This document shows, piece after piece, positions 1 to 11,411 of a stretch of 64,000 nucleotides of DNA. The stretch's first letter is position 1. Each line of letters opens with the position of its first letter. The translations under genes and the position numbers were made by a program. The notes under the pieces were generated by a model, which worked only from the letters and a program-made list of their open reading frames with translations, did no database searches and had not been told where the DNA came from. This stretch comes from Symbiodinium natans (taxonomy: Eukaryota; Sar; Dinophyceae; Suessiales; Symbiodiniaceae), in NCBI GenBank assembly GCA_905221605.1, contig CAJNDS010002613.1:215001-279000 (forward strand). The letters are read 5' to 3'.

Positions 1-168
1 GTTTTGGGTTTAGGGTTTAGGGTGGTTTTAGGTTTAGGGTTTAGGGTTTAGGGTTTGAAAGGTTTTAGGGTTAACCCCCCCCCCTGTGGTGTGGTTGGGG
101 GTTGGTTTTAGGGTTTAGGGTTTAGGGTTGGTTTAGGGTTTAGGGCTTGGGGTTTGACAGGGTTTAGG
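1..168 (+). repeat. Degenerate TTTAGGG telomere-like array at the window edge
   Basis: Imperfect TTTAGGG units are broken by TTTTAGGG, GGTTTTAGG and a C-run near 75-83. The G-rich strand is on +, the opposite of what a left chromosome end would show, so this is internal telomere-like DNA and not a terminal telomere. Confidence 0.85.
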
Positions 169-370
169 GTTAGAGACCGTAGACCTGGAGGGGGAGGGGG
201 GGGGGGTAAACGCCTCACACACATAGGTTTTCCCGAGGGCGTGCTCCCTCAACCCAAGGCACAACACTCACAAAACACGGGTTTTGCCGAGGGTCGGCCC
301 CCCCCCCCTACCTACCTGACCATACCATTGGGGGGGGGGGGGGGGGGGCCGGACACGCCAGACGCCGGAC
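169..370. other. Low-complexity stretch with G and C homopolymers
   Basis: G-runs sit near 191-207 and 331-348 and a C-run near 298-308. No coding feature is supported; the frame open from 154 is driven by glycine codons from the G-runs. Confidence 0.5.
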
Positions 371-478
371 CATATATATATATATATATAAATAGATATA
401 TCTATTTCTCATATACATATATATATGTATATATCATCTCTATATATATATATATACACATACACACGTACATATGCG
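371..478. repeat. AT dinucleotide-rich microsatellite
   Basis: Alternating AT runs are interspersed with TATC, TATG and CACA steps. Tyr/Ile-rich frames across it are artefacts of the repeat. Confidence 0.85.
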
Positions 479-666
479 CATTTTTCTAGATTCTCTAGAG
501 ATCTCTTGGAGTTTTCCAAGGTGATGTACTTCTTCCCGCTGGCCTTCATTGCGACCCCCGTGACCAGGGGACCAGTGTCGGCTTGTGCGCTGCTAGCCCC
601 TTGGCTAAACAAGTCAAAAGATTGAAGGGGCCTCTTTGCAACACGGCTCGGTTCTGTGGCCTGGAA

Positions 667-852
667 AGAGCCACCCAAACCCCAAACCCCAAACCCCCAA
701 ACCCCAAACCCCAAACCCCAAACCCCAAGCCCCAAACCCCAAACCCCAAGCCCCAAACCCCAAACCCCAAGCCCAAAGCCCCAAACCCCAAACCCCAAAC
801 CCCTAACCCCTAACCCCTAAACCCTAAACCCTAAGCCCTAAGCCCTAAACCC
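667..852 (-). repeat. CCCCAAA array grading into CCCTAAA
   Basis: The left part is built of CCCCAAA/CCCAAGC variants and the right part of CCCTAAA/CCCTAAG, so monomer type changes along the array. The Pro/Asn/Lys-rich frames across it are repeat translations, not genes. Confidence 0.85.
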
Positions 853-950
853 ATGTCAGTAAAGACTTCAAGGTTCTGATTGCCATCTTGGTCTGGGCTC
901 TTGCGCCGACCTTTGTGCGAGAGAAGCGCCCGCAGCCCGGGGCTCAACAT

Positions 951-1110
951 TTGGGTTTAGGGGGTTCAGGGGGTGTTCAGGGGGTTTAGGGGGTTTAGGG
1001 GGTTCAGGGGGTTCAGGGGTTAGGGGGTTTAGGGGGTTTAGGGGGTTCAGGGGGTTCAGGGGTTAGGGGGTTTAGGGGGTTTAGGGGGTTCAGGGTTCAG
1101 GGGGTTCAGG
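951..1110 (+). repeat. GGGTTTAGG / GGGTTCAGG degenerate telomere-like minisatellite
   Basis: Units of about 8-9 bases alternate TTTAGGGGG and TTCAGGGGG. The TTCAGGGGG variant differs from the plain TTTAGGG of the first 168 bases. Confidence 0.8.
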
Positions 1111-2898
1111 GAAATTGTGATGCAGGACATGGCAGCACTCGCTCTTGTCGGGATTGGGAATCTAGCCTCCTCCTGTGCCAGGATGCACCATGGGGTCCAC
1201 TTCGAGCCGCAGCTGCAACCTGAGCTGAAATATGCCAGCATCCCATACCAACCCTGCCACTACTCCCCCCCTCCCTCGCGTTCTTTCTATCTCTTTTTTC
1301 TCTTGCTCTCTTTCTCTCTTTCTCTCTGAGATCCCTTTTCTGTTAGCGGAAAACATCCGAACGCAGCTCTCGGGGTGTTACAGAAAGAAGTGAATGTGCG
1401 CGGGCAGGCCCCCCAATAGCCAGCTGTCTACACCCTTCCTGCGCAAGGCCAGGTTTTGTTTTGCCCCGGCTCATCCGGCGTAACGCTTGTTGCATGTGAT
1501 CACGCAGAGTGATCTAGCAACGGCATGCAGCGGTCTTGCAGGTAGCCTCCTCGACCACATCTGCACCTCGGCGCACCGGATGTCTCCCTTGGGTCCCCCT
1601 TGGGTCCTTCTGGGCCGTGGTCTCCTGGCACATGGTGGCACGCTGCCGCTCAGGTCAACGAGTCTGAGTCCACAGACGCCGGAGCATCCTCGGGCTTCCC
1701 TCACATGGGCCCGGTGGCTTCGCGCCCAGCGGTGAAGAGTACTCTGTTGCCAACTCAATTTGGGATAAATCGCTTGGGGATGCCTGGGCCATGGGGGCTA
1801 CGAGGTGACGTCATTCATCCTGCTCGATGCAGCCAAGCCCATCCTCGTCAGCTGGGCTCACAGCAACAAGGCCCGAGGGACTGTATGGCATCGTAAGAGG
1901 TACAATCTCTGACAGGGCTGCGCAAGGGAGGCCTATTGACAGTGGCTTCGGAGTTTGAGCAGAAGTGGCGTTGATCAGCTGCTAGCAGGCGCCTGATCAG
2001 GGTTTCAACGGCGTCACGCTGATCTTGGTACAGCATCTCAGCAGCACATAGATGCGCCGATGAGGGTTGCAGGCAACCCGTGACTCACTGCAAACACGCT
2101 GGGTTCAAGGGGCGCACAGCGCGCTGTAGCGCGCTGTGTGTGCGCAGCTGTGGGCCACGCCTTCCATGGCTGTGGCGCTCGCCCTTATGTGGCGGGGGCC
2201 GATTCTGCGAGCAGCAGGAAGCTCGTCGCTTCACGGTAGGCTCTCCTGCAAGCCACCACGGCGGCTGGGCCGCTTTGAAAGTGAGAATTTGTCACTGAGA
2301 GCATGCGCAGAATAGCGCCAAAGGTCCGAGAGTTTTCTAACGGGGCCACCCACCCTCACCATCTCCTAGACCATCCCGAATCTCCAACGCTGCAGCTGAA
2401 GCTGCGAGCAGCAAGATTTCAGAATGGTCGCGGCGTGAGCCGAAACCGATCCGAGTTGTTGGATGACTTCCCTCTCGCAACGACTTTCAGCTCGTTGGAA
2501 GCTGGTTGTGCTCTGTGCATCTTAGGACCTCGATCTCAACTGCAATAGGCCTGGGGCGGTCTGTGATGGGTGCATGAGCGTGGGCGAGGCAAAATCGGCT
2601 GTCTTCCTTCGCCATGGGCAAGACACCCATTCCTTGGTGAGGACTCTTGGTTGCTGCGAGACCTTCATTGTCGCCGAGCTTTCAGGCAGGGCCAGTGAAA
2701 CCAAGAGAGCAATGGCAAGAGCAAAGGCATCAACGAAACTCGCTTTGAGTGCGAAAATACACGGGTTTTGACATAAAGTCTCTGCAGGTGAACGAAGAGT
2801 GTACATGTACATTACATCTGCACACATTTTACACATTATAACTCTGACCATCGCTGCCGGGATGCACTTCAGGCCAGGCTTCCTGTAGGTCTTGCAGT
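1111..2898. other. No recognisable gene
   Basis: Only short frames without recognisable domains are open on either strand. The one conspicuous element is a pyrimidine-rich tract at about 1262-1330. A short frame at 2574-2774 has no hallmark I can name. Confidence 0.4.
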
Positions 2899-2899
2899 G

Positions 2900-2982
2900 C
2901 CCCTAAACCCTAAACCCCTAAAACCCTGAACCCTAGACTACTAGACCCCTAAAACCCTAAACCCTAAACCCTAAACCCTAGT
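2900..2982 (-). repeat. CCCTAAA interstitial array with variants
   Basis: CCCTAAA units are mixed with CCCCTAAA and a diverged CTAGA spacer. The array ends a few bases before an ATG at 2986. Confidence 0.8.
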
Positions 2983-2985
2983 GCC

Positions 2986-3264
2986 ATGGCACATTCCTCC
3001 GCAAGGTGCAGTTGCACCCGGGTTATCGAGAGCGCGCCGGAGTCTCGGCCTTCCGTGTCACGGACGTTCCAGTGTTGGGTTCCTTCAGCCCGGCCTCAGT
3101 TGCTTTTGCATCCTTTTCCCTTTCCAAGAATCGGTATCATAACGTTCTCCAAAAGGCACAAGAAGGACAAGAACAAACGCGCAGGAAGCGTGAAGAAAAA
3201 GCACGCAGAAGTCACAGGAACGCTCAAGGAAGTAAAGGAGCGCTACAAAAGGCTTAGTAAATGA
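2986..3264 (+). CDS. Possible short lysine-rich ORF, function unknown
   Basis: A 92-codon frame starts at an ATG in a GCCATGG context just after a telomere-like array and ends with TAA. The N-terminal half is Ser/Arg/Pro-rich. The C-terminal 45 residues are strongly basic and may be helical, with KKDKNK and KEVKERYKRLSK. No family was recognised. A second frame is open over nearly the same span, which weakens the coding case; it could equally be one exon of a larger gene or non-coding. Confidence 0.18.
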   Translation: MAHSSARCSCTRVIESAPESRPSVSRTFQCWVPSARPQLLLHPFPFPRIGIITFSKRHKKDKNKRAGSVKKKHAEVTGTLKEVKERYKRLSK

Positions 3265-4736
3265 GCTGAAAAAGCTGGGCCCTTCCCCTTCCTTAACCCT
3301 GAATAGTAATTCTGTAGCTTAAAGGGCCCCCTCAATGCAGTACATTTATGAGCCCGAGCAACTGAAAGTCGTATTGTTTGGTACACTCTTGTATTTATTG
3401 TGCATTTTATTGCTCTGATATTCATCACTCTTTACATTTGCCATCGCTAGTCAGGTCTGTTTGTTTTTGTGTTCTGGATTCATGTTTGGAATCTTCGGAA
3501 CATTAATATCAGTCCTTAAAAGAATAGAATTAGATTCATTCAAATATCCAGAAATCCAGAACTTCCACCATAAGCATGACGCGGTAGGGAGACATTGTCC
3601 AGGGGTGTCACTTTTGTCCTTTAACCAAGGCAGGTCTAAGTTTTGTGGGGTGGTTGGAGAAAAGGACTGGAGGAGGTGCGGGGGGGGGGGGGGGAAGTAT
3701 CGCGCGGGACGGGGACACCGCCAACAACACTCCGCGCACGAGCATCTTGTATAAGCTAAAGACCTCAACAGGAGCGGGCGCATTTGCCGGACGCGACTCC
3801 ACGCAAATTCAAGGAAGCAAAGACGAGTCAAGAAAGGGCATCCGCGTCAAAGATATAGCACCAGTGAAAACTTCTGACCCATGATAAGAGAACAAGGGGG
3901 CTAGAGAAGGCTTATAGTGGCCTCATAATGCTTAACAACCTCAACCCGAAACCCGAAACCCTAAACTCGAAACTCCCTTGGCTGTTTGGGAGGTGTACCG
4001 CTGCCTCGAGCCAATAGCAGTTGGAAGGCCAGGAGAAGGAAAAGCTTGTGGGTTTGTTAACAAAACGAAGTAAGTAGCAGGCACCTTTCATACTCGGATT
4101 CCCTGTCTGAAAAGGACGACCCCCCCCCCCCCCCCCTCCCCCAAAAAAAGTGGCCTGACATATAAAACCATGCAGCTGCAGGCTTGGCAATGCTGGTGTT
4201 CCGCTTGAGGTCGCCGTGCGATTGCTTTCGTTCTTGCCTGGCAGGCAACTTCCGGTCAGCTTCTGTCTGGTCATGAGCAAGTCGCCGCCTCGAAAGTTCA
4301 TGGAGGGAACGGGTTGCAGTTGTTTCTTGTAGAAGCTGGAAGGTAGAAGCAAGACTGACTTTCCTTCAGCTGAAGCCTCCCATTGCCTCAGGCTTTGCCT
4401 GATCATGGCCCTTGAGAAGCTGGATGCTGGATCTGTGCGGGTCGGGACGTTGCAGCATTTTGTTCAGGAAAGCAGACCGGGAACTCACGTCCCCTTGAAG
4501 ATTTCCCTGATGCATCATGACCTTCAAAGAAGTTTCAGGTGCTCTGCCAGTCCAGCCTGCCGCTTGTGGGAGTCTGTGGAGTCTGGTGCCCAAGAGAGCT
4601 GCACCATGCTGGGTACCGAGAAACGAGTCTCTTGGCTGTTCCCCTCATGCCCCTCTGCCAGGCGGTCCTGTTCCGAAGGCGCTACTCAGCCATGCAGCTG
4701 CAGCCTAAGAATGACCTCAGATGCCGCCGGAAGCAA
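3265..4736. other. No recognisable gene; G-run and C-run
   Basis: A G-run at about 3679-3694 and a C-run at about 4120-4140 break up the stretch. Short frames on both strands overlap each other and show no domain or consistent exon structure. Confidence 0.4.
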
Positions 4737-4856
4737 ACCCTAAACCCTAAACCCTAAACCCTAAACCCTAAACCCTAAACCCTAAACCCTAAACCCTAAA
4801 CCCTAAACCCTAAACCCTAAACCCTAAACCCTAAACCCTAAACCCTAAACCCTAAA
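4737..4856 (-). repeat. Near-perfect (CCCTAAA)17 interstitial telomeric array
   Basis: About 17 uninterrupted CCCTAAA units make this one of the two most uniform telomeric arrays in the window. The homogeneity suggests recent addition or homogenisation. Both sides are unique sequence, so it is not a chromosome end. Confidence 0.95.
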
Positions 4857-4875
4857 CGGGGGCGGCTCTAAGGTG

Positions 4876-5203
4876 GTGCTCACTGGCTGGCGTGACCGTC
4901 GCCTTGGGCTGTTTCTATTACATCAAGCACGAGGCCATCTTTGCTTCTCTGCTTCTTTGCTTCTTTGCATTAGCTGCCGGGCGACTTGTGCAGCTTCAGT
5001 GTATATCGCAGAGCTGGATGAAGCAGGTGAAGCTTGCCAGCTGTGTTGTGGATGAGCAGGCTCGACTCTTGGACAAGACTCCATCCCCCACTATGAGCTT
5101 TGTCTCGACGCGAGGTGGGGTATTCCTCAAGCTGCACATCCACGTGCCAACGACGCACTTAGATGGTTTTCGCTTGATTGAGCCAGGAAAGAGAACCCCC
5201 TGA
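4876..5203 (+). CDS. Exon-like open frame with one hydrophobic segment
   Basis: An open frame without its own ATG runs directly after the (CCCTAAA)17 array to a TGA at 5201-5203. Near its start it encodes a hydrophobic stretch (FASLLLCFFALAAGRLVQL) that could be a membrane segment or signal anchor, then about 65 mixed soluble-type residues. No family was recognised. If real it is the last exon of a gene whose other parts are not visible. Confidence 0.2.
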
Positions 5204-5594
5204 AGTCAATGCAACAGCCCGAAGACGCAGTTTCCGGCATTCGGAACGATACTGCTAGGTCGGGCACGGTGTTAGCTCTGTCGAGCATCGGCGGGATTCT
5301 CAGATGCGAGAATCACGATTATGAGTGTGCCGCCTTAGGCTCCCAAAATCTCCGGAAATCTTGCTAAGCCCTAAGCTCTGAGTCTTCTTAAGCCTGGAAA
5401 AAATAACGCTCTTCGAGGCTTCAACTGCCTCGGGGCCTGGGGCATAGTCTCCGCGCCACGTCGAAGTGGGATAAGCGGGGGAGCACACTGTTGGAGCCCT
5501 TAGAGGCCTTGCTGGCCGAGAAGTTCCTCAAGACGAGGCCCCTCGCACCCCTGAGCCTTAAACCCTCCCAATCCCATCCAACCGTGGCTGCTCT
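5204..5594. other. No feature seen
   Basis: Unique-looking sequence with no open frame worth calling and no repeat. Confidence 0.35.
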
Positions 5595-5634
5595 AAACCC
5601 TGAACCCTAAACCCTAAACCCTAAACCCTAAACT
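5595..5634 (-). repeat. Short CCCTAAA array
   Basis: About five units, the first a CCCTGAA variant. Confidence 0.85.
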
Positions 5635-6660
5635 GTTCAAAGCAGATGCATCAGGAGTGGCCTTCTGCACGAGCAGAAAGTGCAGCTGGTGTCTGGCGAG
5701 GTTGGCCGTTTTGATTCCGCAGAGCGCGGCACGTCCTAGGAGTTCGTATGAAGTGCCAGAAGCAGTCCCTTTAAATGCACCGCGCATGGCCCTGCCGAAG
5801 ATGCGAGTGCCGAGGTCCTGTTTAATGTCTTCCTTCTGTTCATCATGCCTTTCTTGTTTAGCGTCGCGATCTCAGCACACTGAGATGGACACGTGTGACC
5901 TGCGAGGGGGTGGGGGAGGGCAGGTTTTTAGCGCTCATGCCTGAACTTTGTACCACAGAGTTGATGTCAGCCAAGAAGCCTCCTGGTCAGAAGGGGTTCT
6001 GTTTCTTTGCACGTGACCGTCTGCGCCATTTGCTTATGCACCTGTGGCCTGCGCAAAGGCCTATGTCTCCATGAATCAACACGTCTACAGATGCTTGCAA
6101 TGCATGCCACGATACCTCGCAAACTAGTGAAAGCCGGCAGAAGCTCCACCTCGAAGCGTCTCTTCGTAGCAATCTGTGTTGCTCACAGGATCCGGCGAAG
6201 CGCTCGTTCAACAACGTGTTCGAGCGGGGGTTCTTTGCTGGCTGGGTGCGCCTGCCGCCGATGCTCAAGTGGTGAATGTCGAATACTTGACATTGCAGCC
6301 TTCATGCGAGCTGCTTCTGCAAGATTGTAATCGCTCCCGATGCATGATGGGCAGGACGTGCGGGTGCTCATTTGTGCGCTGGTGTGGATTCCCTCAGGTC
6401 AGGAGCCTCGGAAGGACGTCCACACAGCCAAGAAAGAGAGCTTGCTTGCATAGATCGCGTATCATGAATCACTGAGTCAATACATTGTCTAGGGTTTGCT
6501 TTGGTGATCTGGTCCGTGTCAGGCTGGACGGCGACCATGCTCGTTAAAGTCTTAGCCTCAGAGCTTTCCCAGCAGCCACGTGCATGTTGACCTGGAGTCT
6601 TTCGCAGCTAGGACACTGCTGGCATGAGCTTACAAGGTCTGCAGCAAAACGGTTTGACAG
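5635..6660. other. No recognisable gene
   Basis: Frames of 60-107 codons overlap on both strands at 5967-6475 without recognisable motifs. A G-rich patch lies at 5907-5925. Confidence 0.35.
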
Positions 6661-6700
6661 AACCCCTGAACCCCTGAACCCTAAACCCTAAACCCTAAAT
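6661..6700 (-). repeat. Short CCCTGAA/CCCTAAA array
   Basis: About five telomere-like units, the first two being ACCCCTGA variants. Confidence 0.8.
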
Positions 6701-7435
6701 CTTCCCTGGCTGGAAACATCCACAAGCTGGGCGTCGACTGAGAATTGTCTACAGCAGCTGCGCTGTCGGCATTTCCCTTGCCCTGTGGATTTAGGAGTAC
6801 CCACCCGTGAGCCATCATGCCTATCCCCACTGCATTGCAGGCATCTCAACTACCTTTCGGGGCCGGGGAGTAGCTGACTCGCTGCCGTTATCTTCTGATC
6901 CACCTAAGAAGGCATGGGTTGCGCCCTTGGCGCCTGGTAACGCCTAAGCCCAAAACCCAGACCTGAAGCAAGTGATGGCTTGCTGTTGCTTCTCTCAAGA
7001 TTGAACGCCCAAGCCTTCTGCTCCACCTGCATTGTTCTGTCCAGTGGAATCAAACCAGACAGCGCAGATGTTTTCAAACGATCCCTGCGGCTTTTGCTGG
7101 AAGGAAGCCTCGAACGTGCTGAAGGTCGTTGCCCAGGGTGCTGCATCGATGCTGCCAGGGCCTTGGTGAGTGCAAGGTAGTGCCAGCGAGGGCGCTGTCA
7201 AAGTGTGCAATGTGCAGCTTCTCACCGGGGGGTTGAATCGGGTATTGTTGCGGTATGCTCAGCTTTCAAACTCGAAACCCGAAACCCTAAGAATCTAAAC
7301 TTCCTAAAACGTCATAAGCCTTCCTAAACTCCCCAAAAAAGGACCTATGCCTTCAGCCTGACGCCGCTCGTGGCAGCAGCTGGAATGAAGGCTCTCGGGT
7401 GGCTGGGATATGAGAAAATCGATTTTTGTGCGGGG
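6701..7435. other. No recognisable gene
   Basis: Only short overlapping frames are open. From about 7310 the sequence resembles the PP2C intergenic repeat ('CTTCCTAAACTCCCCAAA' followed by 'AAAGGACCTA'), so an array-derived fragment lies here, outside the array. Confidence 0.4.
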
Positions 7436-7560
7436 CAGCTTCCGGGAGCTTCGGGAGCTTTCGGTTTAGGGTTTAAAGGGTTTAGGGTGTAGGGTTTAGG
7501 GTTTAGGGTGTAGGGAGTTTAGGGAGCTTAGGGGGTTTAGGGAGCTTCGGGAGTTCATGG
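7436..7560 (+). repeat. GGGAGCTT minisatellite merging with TTTAGGG repeats
   Basis: GGGAGCTTTCGG units like those between the PP2C genes run into TTTAGGG and TGTAGGG units and back into GGGAGCTTA. The two repeat types are interleaved here, which suggests one grades into the other. Confidence 0.8.
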
Positions 7561-7632
7561 ATGCGATGAGCATGCTACAGGCATCGACGATCTGGGACGC
7601 GACCTTTATTAAGAATGTAGTATGGCAAAGTA

Positions 7633-7810
7633 CCCTAAGCCCTAAACCCTAAGCCTTAAGCCCTAAGCCCTAAGCCCTAAGCCCTAAGCTCTAAGCCCTA
7701 AGCCCTAAGCCCTAAGCCCTAAGCCCTAGACCCTAGGCCCTAGGCCCTAGGCCTAGGCCTAGGCCCTAAGCCCTAGGCCCTAGGCCCTAGGCCCTAAGCC
7801 CTAAGCCCTT
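7633..7810 (-). repeat. CCCTAAG / CCCTAGG variant telomere-like array
   Basis: The dominant unit is CCCTAAG, not CCCTAAA, with a central block of CCCTAGG. It is the longest array in the window made of a variant monomer. Confidence 0.9.
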
Positions 7811-7814
7811 AACG

Positions 7815-8545
7815 GGAGTTGCGTCAGTCGGAAAACACCGGCGTGAGCACGTAAATCTTTTTCAGTCCAACGACACGGCTGAGTACGAAAACGGTGCGGT
7901 GGAGTCTGAAAACGCAGAGGGCTCAGTCAAACACCGGCAACGCCCCAGTCCGAAACAGACTGGCGCATTCAGAAAAGTAAAAGCCTTCAAGCCTCCAATC
8001 TCACATGGGAAAGAGTCAGAAAACAACAAACAGGCGTAATTATTCCGTAGAACCGGACATGTTGTGCAAATCGTATTTGAGTTAAGCTTGCCTCGTTGCT
8101 GCACCTGCTTTCTGGTTGCACGTTTTCCGACTGACGCTTCTGTTTTTCGGCTCAACGGTTTTTTGTTTTAGGAATGGGGCTTTCTGACCAAACGACCAAA
8201 CTGTTCTTCTCCTCCGGTTGGGGTTGCATTCGCTCGTTCGAAGCTTGTCACGTTTTCGCACTGAGGCTCTCCGTTTTGTAGTTGCACGTTATTTCGATGG
8301 ACGCCTTCGTTTTTGGGGTTGGCGACCTTTTGTTTTTCGGATTGGGGGCCTTTGGATGCGAATGTTGGACAGACTCTGTTTTTCTCTCGGCGTGTGTCTG
8401 AGGTAATTTGAGTCTTTGGGTTTGACTCGGCCCCTGCGTTTTTCCGACTCAGAACTTTGCGCTTTTTGAATGCGCCGGGCTCGTTCTCCGTTTCTGAAAG
8501 GAGCTTTCCATTGTGCTGCCCACGTTTTCCTGCCTCAGCCTCCAC
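7815..8545. repeat. Cluster of AGTCNGAAAAC motifs, direct then inverted
   Basis: From 7815 to about 8035 the + strand repeats a motif like AGTCNGAAAAC every 20-40 bases (near 7834, 7883, 7905, 7948, 8014). From about 8115 to 8530 the reverse-complement form GTTTTNNGACT recurs at similar spacing. The spacers are not conserved. The 125-codon minus-strand frame inside looks like a by-product of the motif and is not called as a gene. Confidence 0.55.
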
Positions 8546-8550
8546 CCAGC

Positions 8551-8722
8551 CCTGATCCCTAAACCCTAAACCCTAAACCCGGAACCCGGAACCCGTAACC
8601 CTAAACCCTAAACCCTAAACCCTAAACCCTAAACCCTAAACCCTAAACCCTAAACCCTAAACCCTAAACCCTAAACCCTAAACCCTAAAGCCCTAAACCC
8701 TAAACCCTAAACCCTGAACCCA
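8551..8722 (-). repeat. (CCCTAAA) interstitial array with CCCGGAA block
   Basis: Mostly perfect CCCTAAA, with three CCCGGAA/CCCGTAA units near 8577-8598. Confidence 0.93.
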
Positions 8723-8835
8723 GTTCACCAAGAAAATTCCAGTCTGTTGGTGGGTCGTCCGGAGGCCCGCGAGCCGATCTCACCCCCAGTGGCAGTTCTG
8801 GCTCTGAGTGTGCTCTTTGCGGGGAGCCCAGGTGG

Positions 8836-8861
8836 AGGGTTTAGGGTTTAGGGTTTAGGGT

Positions 8862-8892
<31 letters not shown>

Positions 8893-8906
8893 AGGTTGAG
8901 GGTCAA
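8836..8906 (+). repeat. TTTAGGG to TTGAGGG array
   Basis: About four TTTAGGG units are followed by about seven TTGAGGG units. With the CCCTAAA array ending at 8722 it faces outward like two chromosome ends, with about 110 bases between them. Confidence 0.88.
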
Positions 8907-9059
8907 TCAGAGTCCTCACCGTCCTTCTCACTTGCAGGAAATGCAGGAAAGGGTCTTCAGTACCACTAAATGATGGCTGCGAGTGCTTCGAGTCTGCCTG
9001 TCAACGAAGGCCGCATTGACCTTCGGCTTGGACAGCGTCCATGCCGGCTCGTTTCTCAG

Positions 9060-9557
9060 GGGTTTCCGAAAACAGGGGTATCCTGTTGGGGGTTCCTCTA
9101 CTAAGGATTACACCGTTCTGGGGTATATTAGGGATACCCTTTTGGGCGTTCCTAGACTCAGGATTATACCATTTTGGGGTATATTAGGAGTACCCCCCTA
9201 TTTTTGGAAATGAGCATGTGAAGCCACAGCATCCCATGGTGCCTTGCAGTTGTAAGGTCGGGCCCCGCCCGATTGCAAACGTGAGGATCCTCCGCTCCTA
9301 CACTGCAAGTTCGCAGCAGAGGTGTGTCATAGTATGTCGTGAGATAGGAGCCCCCAGTATAGGTTTAGGGTTTAGGGTTTAGGGTTTGGGGTTTAAAGGG
9401 TTTAGGGTTTAGGGTTTAGGGTTTAGGGTATGTCGTAATATGGGAGTTTACGAAAGTAGGGGACCCCTAATATAGGGCCCCCAAAGAATAGAGGATCCCC
9501 TTATCATAGGGACCCCAAGAAGGTACCCCCAATATCGTAAACCCCCCATATGTCGTA
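9060..9557. repeat. Diverged TIR-3 element(s) with an internal telomere-like array
   Basis: The left side has GGGGTTTCCGAAAACAGGGG and the right side ATATCGTAAACCCCCCATAT, an imperfect terminal inverted pair like the element at 37181-37396. Internal GGGGTATATTAGGG blocks repeat twice. Several nested or broken copies are possible. Confidence 0.5.
9364..9429 (+). repeat. TTTAGGG interstitial array
   Basis: About nine units including one TTTGGGG and one TTTAAAGGG variant. The related position in the right-hand copy (near 31480-31500) has no telomeric array. Confidence 0.9.
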
Positions 9558-11411
9558 GTCCGATGGCTTATGCCTTTTTTCCGACCCGCCGAGGAACAAA
9601 GCTGTCGGCAGCACCGCTTGCGGTGGCTGAGTGGTTACTGCGCGTCTTTTCTGTTCCACCTGTCGGAACAGGGGTGTCCACAAGCTTGTTGACAGGTGTG
9701 ACAGGTGTCACGGAGAGTAGGGGAGTGTAGGGTCTTGGGAGAATCTTGGGGACGCCTGCGTTTGAAAAAGTTGGATGGGCTTCGCCTTAGAAACCTTTCC
9801 ATCGATTTTCCTAGCGTGCACTGCTCCGAAGACACGAGCGGCGGCAGGCACGAGGCCAGTGGACTCAGGGGAAGGAAGTGTGAGGTATTAAGGTCATGAG
9901 TCATCACGTTCTTGTGTTCGCCTCGAGTCAGGCTGGCTCTAAGTTGCGATGGGATCGCTGCTGTCGAAAAAGGCACTCACAGCACAGCTGAGTGTCGAGG
10001 CGTCTTTTGCGGCCAATCCATGTCAGCTCTGTGTGCTCGCCGTGCCACGGCCTTTGAAGCTAAAGTCCCCAGTCCCTCGTCAATCATTTTCATCTCTCCC
10101 ACACCACTTGAAATACCAAGTGGTTGAACGCGTGTGACGTTCTTGTGCAGCCCCACCCCACATACCGAAGTACTTGAAGTTCAGCCAAAACCCAGTGAAG
10201 CTGACCTGTGTGTATGTACTGCTAGTTCGCCGATTGTGTCTGCAAATGGAGCCGCCAGAAAGTCGCTCGGCAAGAACGATTGAAACCGTGGCTCAGCAAA
10301 AGCTTTGGGGGCCTGTCTCAACTTCAGAACGTAGGTTCTCTGCCTGGAACCTTGTGCTCGAAACGAGTTGCTCTGCATGAGCTGCGTTTCCAACTGCTGG
10401 CGTCCGGCGCACCAACGCGGGGGCGGCTGTCCAAGGTTAACAGTAGGCAGCGATTGCAGTCACCTCACTATACAAGCCCTTCAAGGGTATATACAGGGGG
10501 AAATAGGGTGCCTCATTCCCTCACCAGCAGTGAAAAATCTGCAGAGACGGTGCCTGCCTCTGTTAGGCCTCCTAGGATTGGTGTCTCTGATTGCATCACG
10601 CGAGGTTTGTGAAGCATCTAAACATTAAGTTCGGTGTTTTGGTAAGGCCTTGCCAAGGGCATCTCACAGCCAGGTAGGGGGAATCATATTAGGGTACCTG
10701 TATGCCGAGTTCAATCTGCATGCAGGACGGAGTAGATTCAAAAGCCGCATGTCAGTAGGATGCAGGAGGACGAGAAGGATCAAGCACACTGCCTTGATGG
10801 TTGCCCGGGCTCTTCTGTTGCCAAGCGGTTCTATGTATCTGTACCTGTAAAATTTGTGTCACCTTGCTTCTCCACGTAAGGTTGATGCGGTTGTAGTCAG
10901 TGTGAGAAAGGCTTTGTGGGGTGCCTAGCTATGTGCAACAGTCGCATGTGATCGCCTGTGTACCTCGAAGACAAAACTGCAATGGAGAGAAGTTCAGAAA
11001 CCTGAATGGCATGTCGACAAGCTGCAGCGCGCAAGAGTCTTGATTTGATATGTTTGCCTTGCTTAGATGTCGTCGCTTCCAAGGTGGTACCTCACTTCGT
11101 TCGGTACTTGACTGCTCAACAAGGACTTCTCTGAAACCGGTAACTCCACCTGGTATGCACCTGCTGTTGTGTCTGTAACTCAAGCAAGGGCGTGCGCACC
11201 ATAGGTCGTCTTCCGAGCACCAGTTAGCAGCCTCTATAGCATTGTCTGCTACACATCGGCGTTGGAGGAACAAGGAGGTGCCGGATCATTTCCTGATCGG
11301 GTTTATCCAAACCCCACATCACACCTCTTTTTTTGCATCGCTGTGCTCGGATCGAGGTGCTACAGTGCTACAGGTGTAGGTGTACACTCCCCACCCCGCT
11401 TCCATAAGACA

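Larger units (their letters stand above)
8985..11411 (+). repeat. Left copy of a segmental duplication flanking the PP2C array
   Basis: The segment aligns by eye with 31075-34978 on the far side of the array. Shared landmarks include 'CCATGCCGGCTCGTTTCTCA' (9038 / 31137), 'GAGTGGTTACTGCG' (9629 / 31689), 'GACGTTCTTGTGCAGCCCC' (10136 / 32178) and 'TGAGCTGCGTTTCCAACT' (10378 / 34148). Its last 770 bases are also homologous to the stretch upstream of each PP2C copy. No gene is recognised; the short frames here are not conserved in frame with the other copy. Confidence 0.75.

Noticed and set aside
1-168. Chromosome end (true telomere) at the left edge
   Set aside because: The G-rich strand runs 5' to 3' away from the edge, the wrong orientation, and the units are degenerate.
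583-813. Pro/Asn/Lys repeat protein
   Set aside because: Direct translation of the CCCCAAA array.
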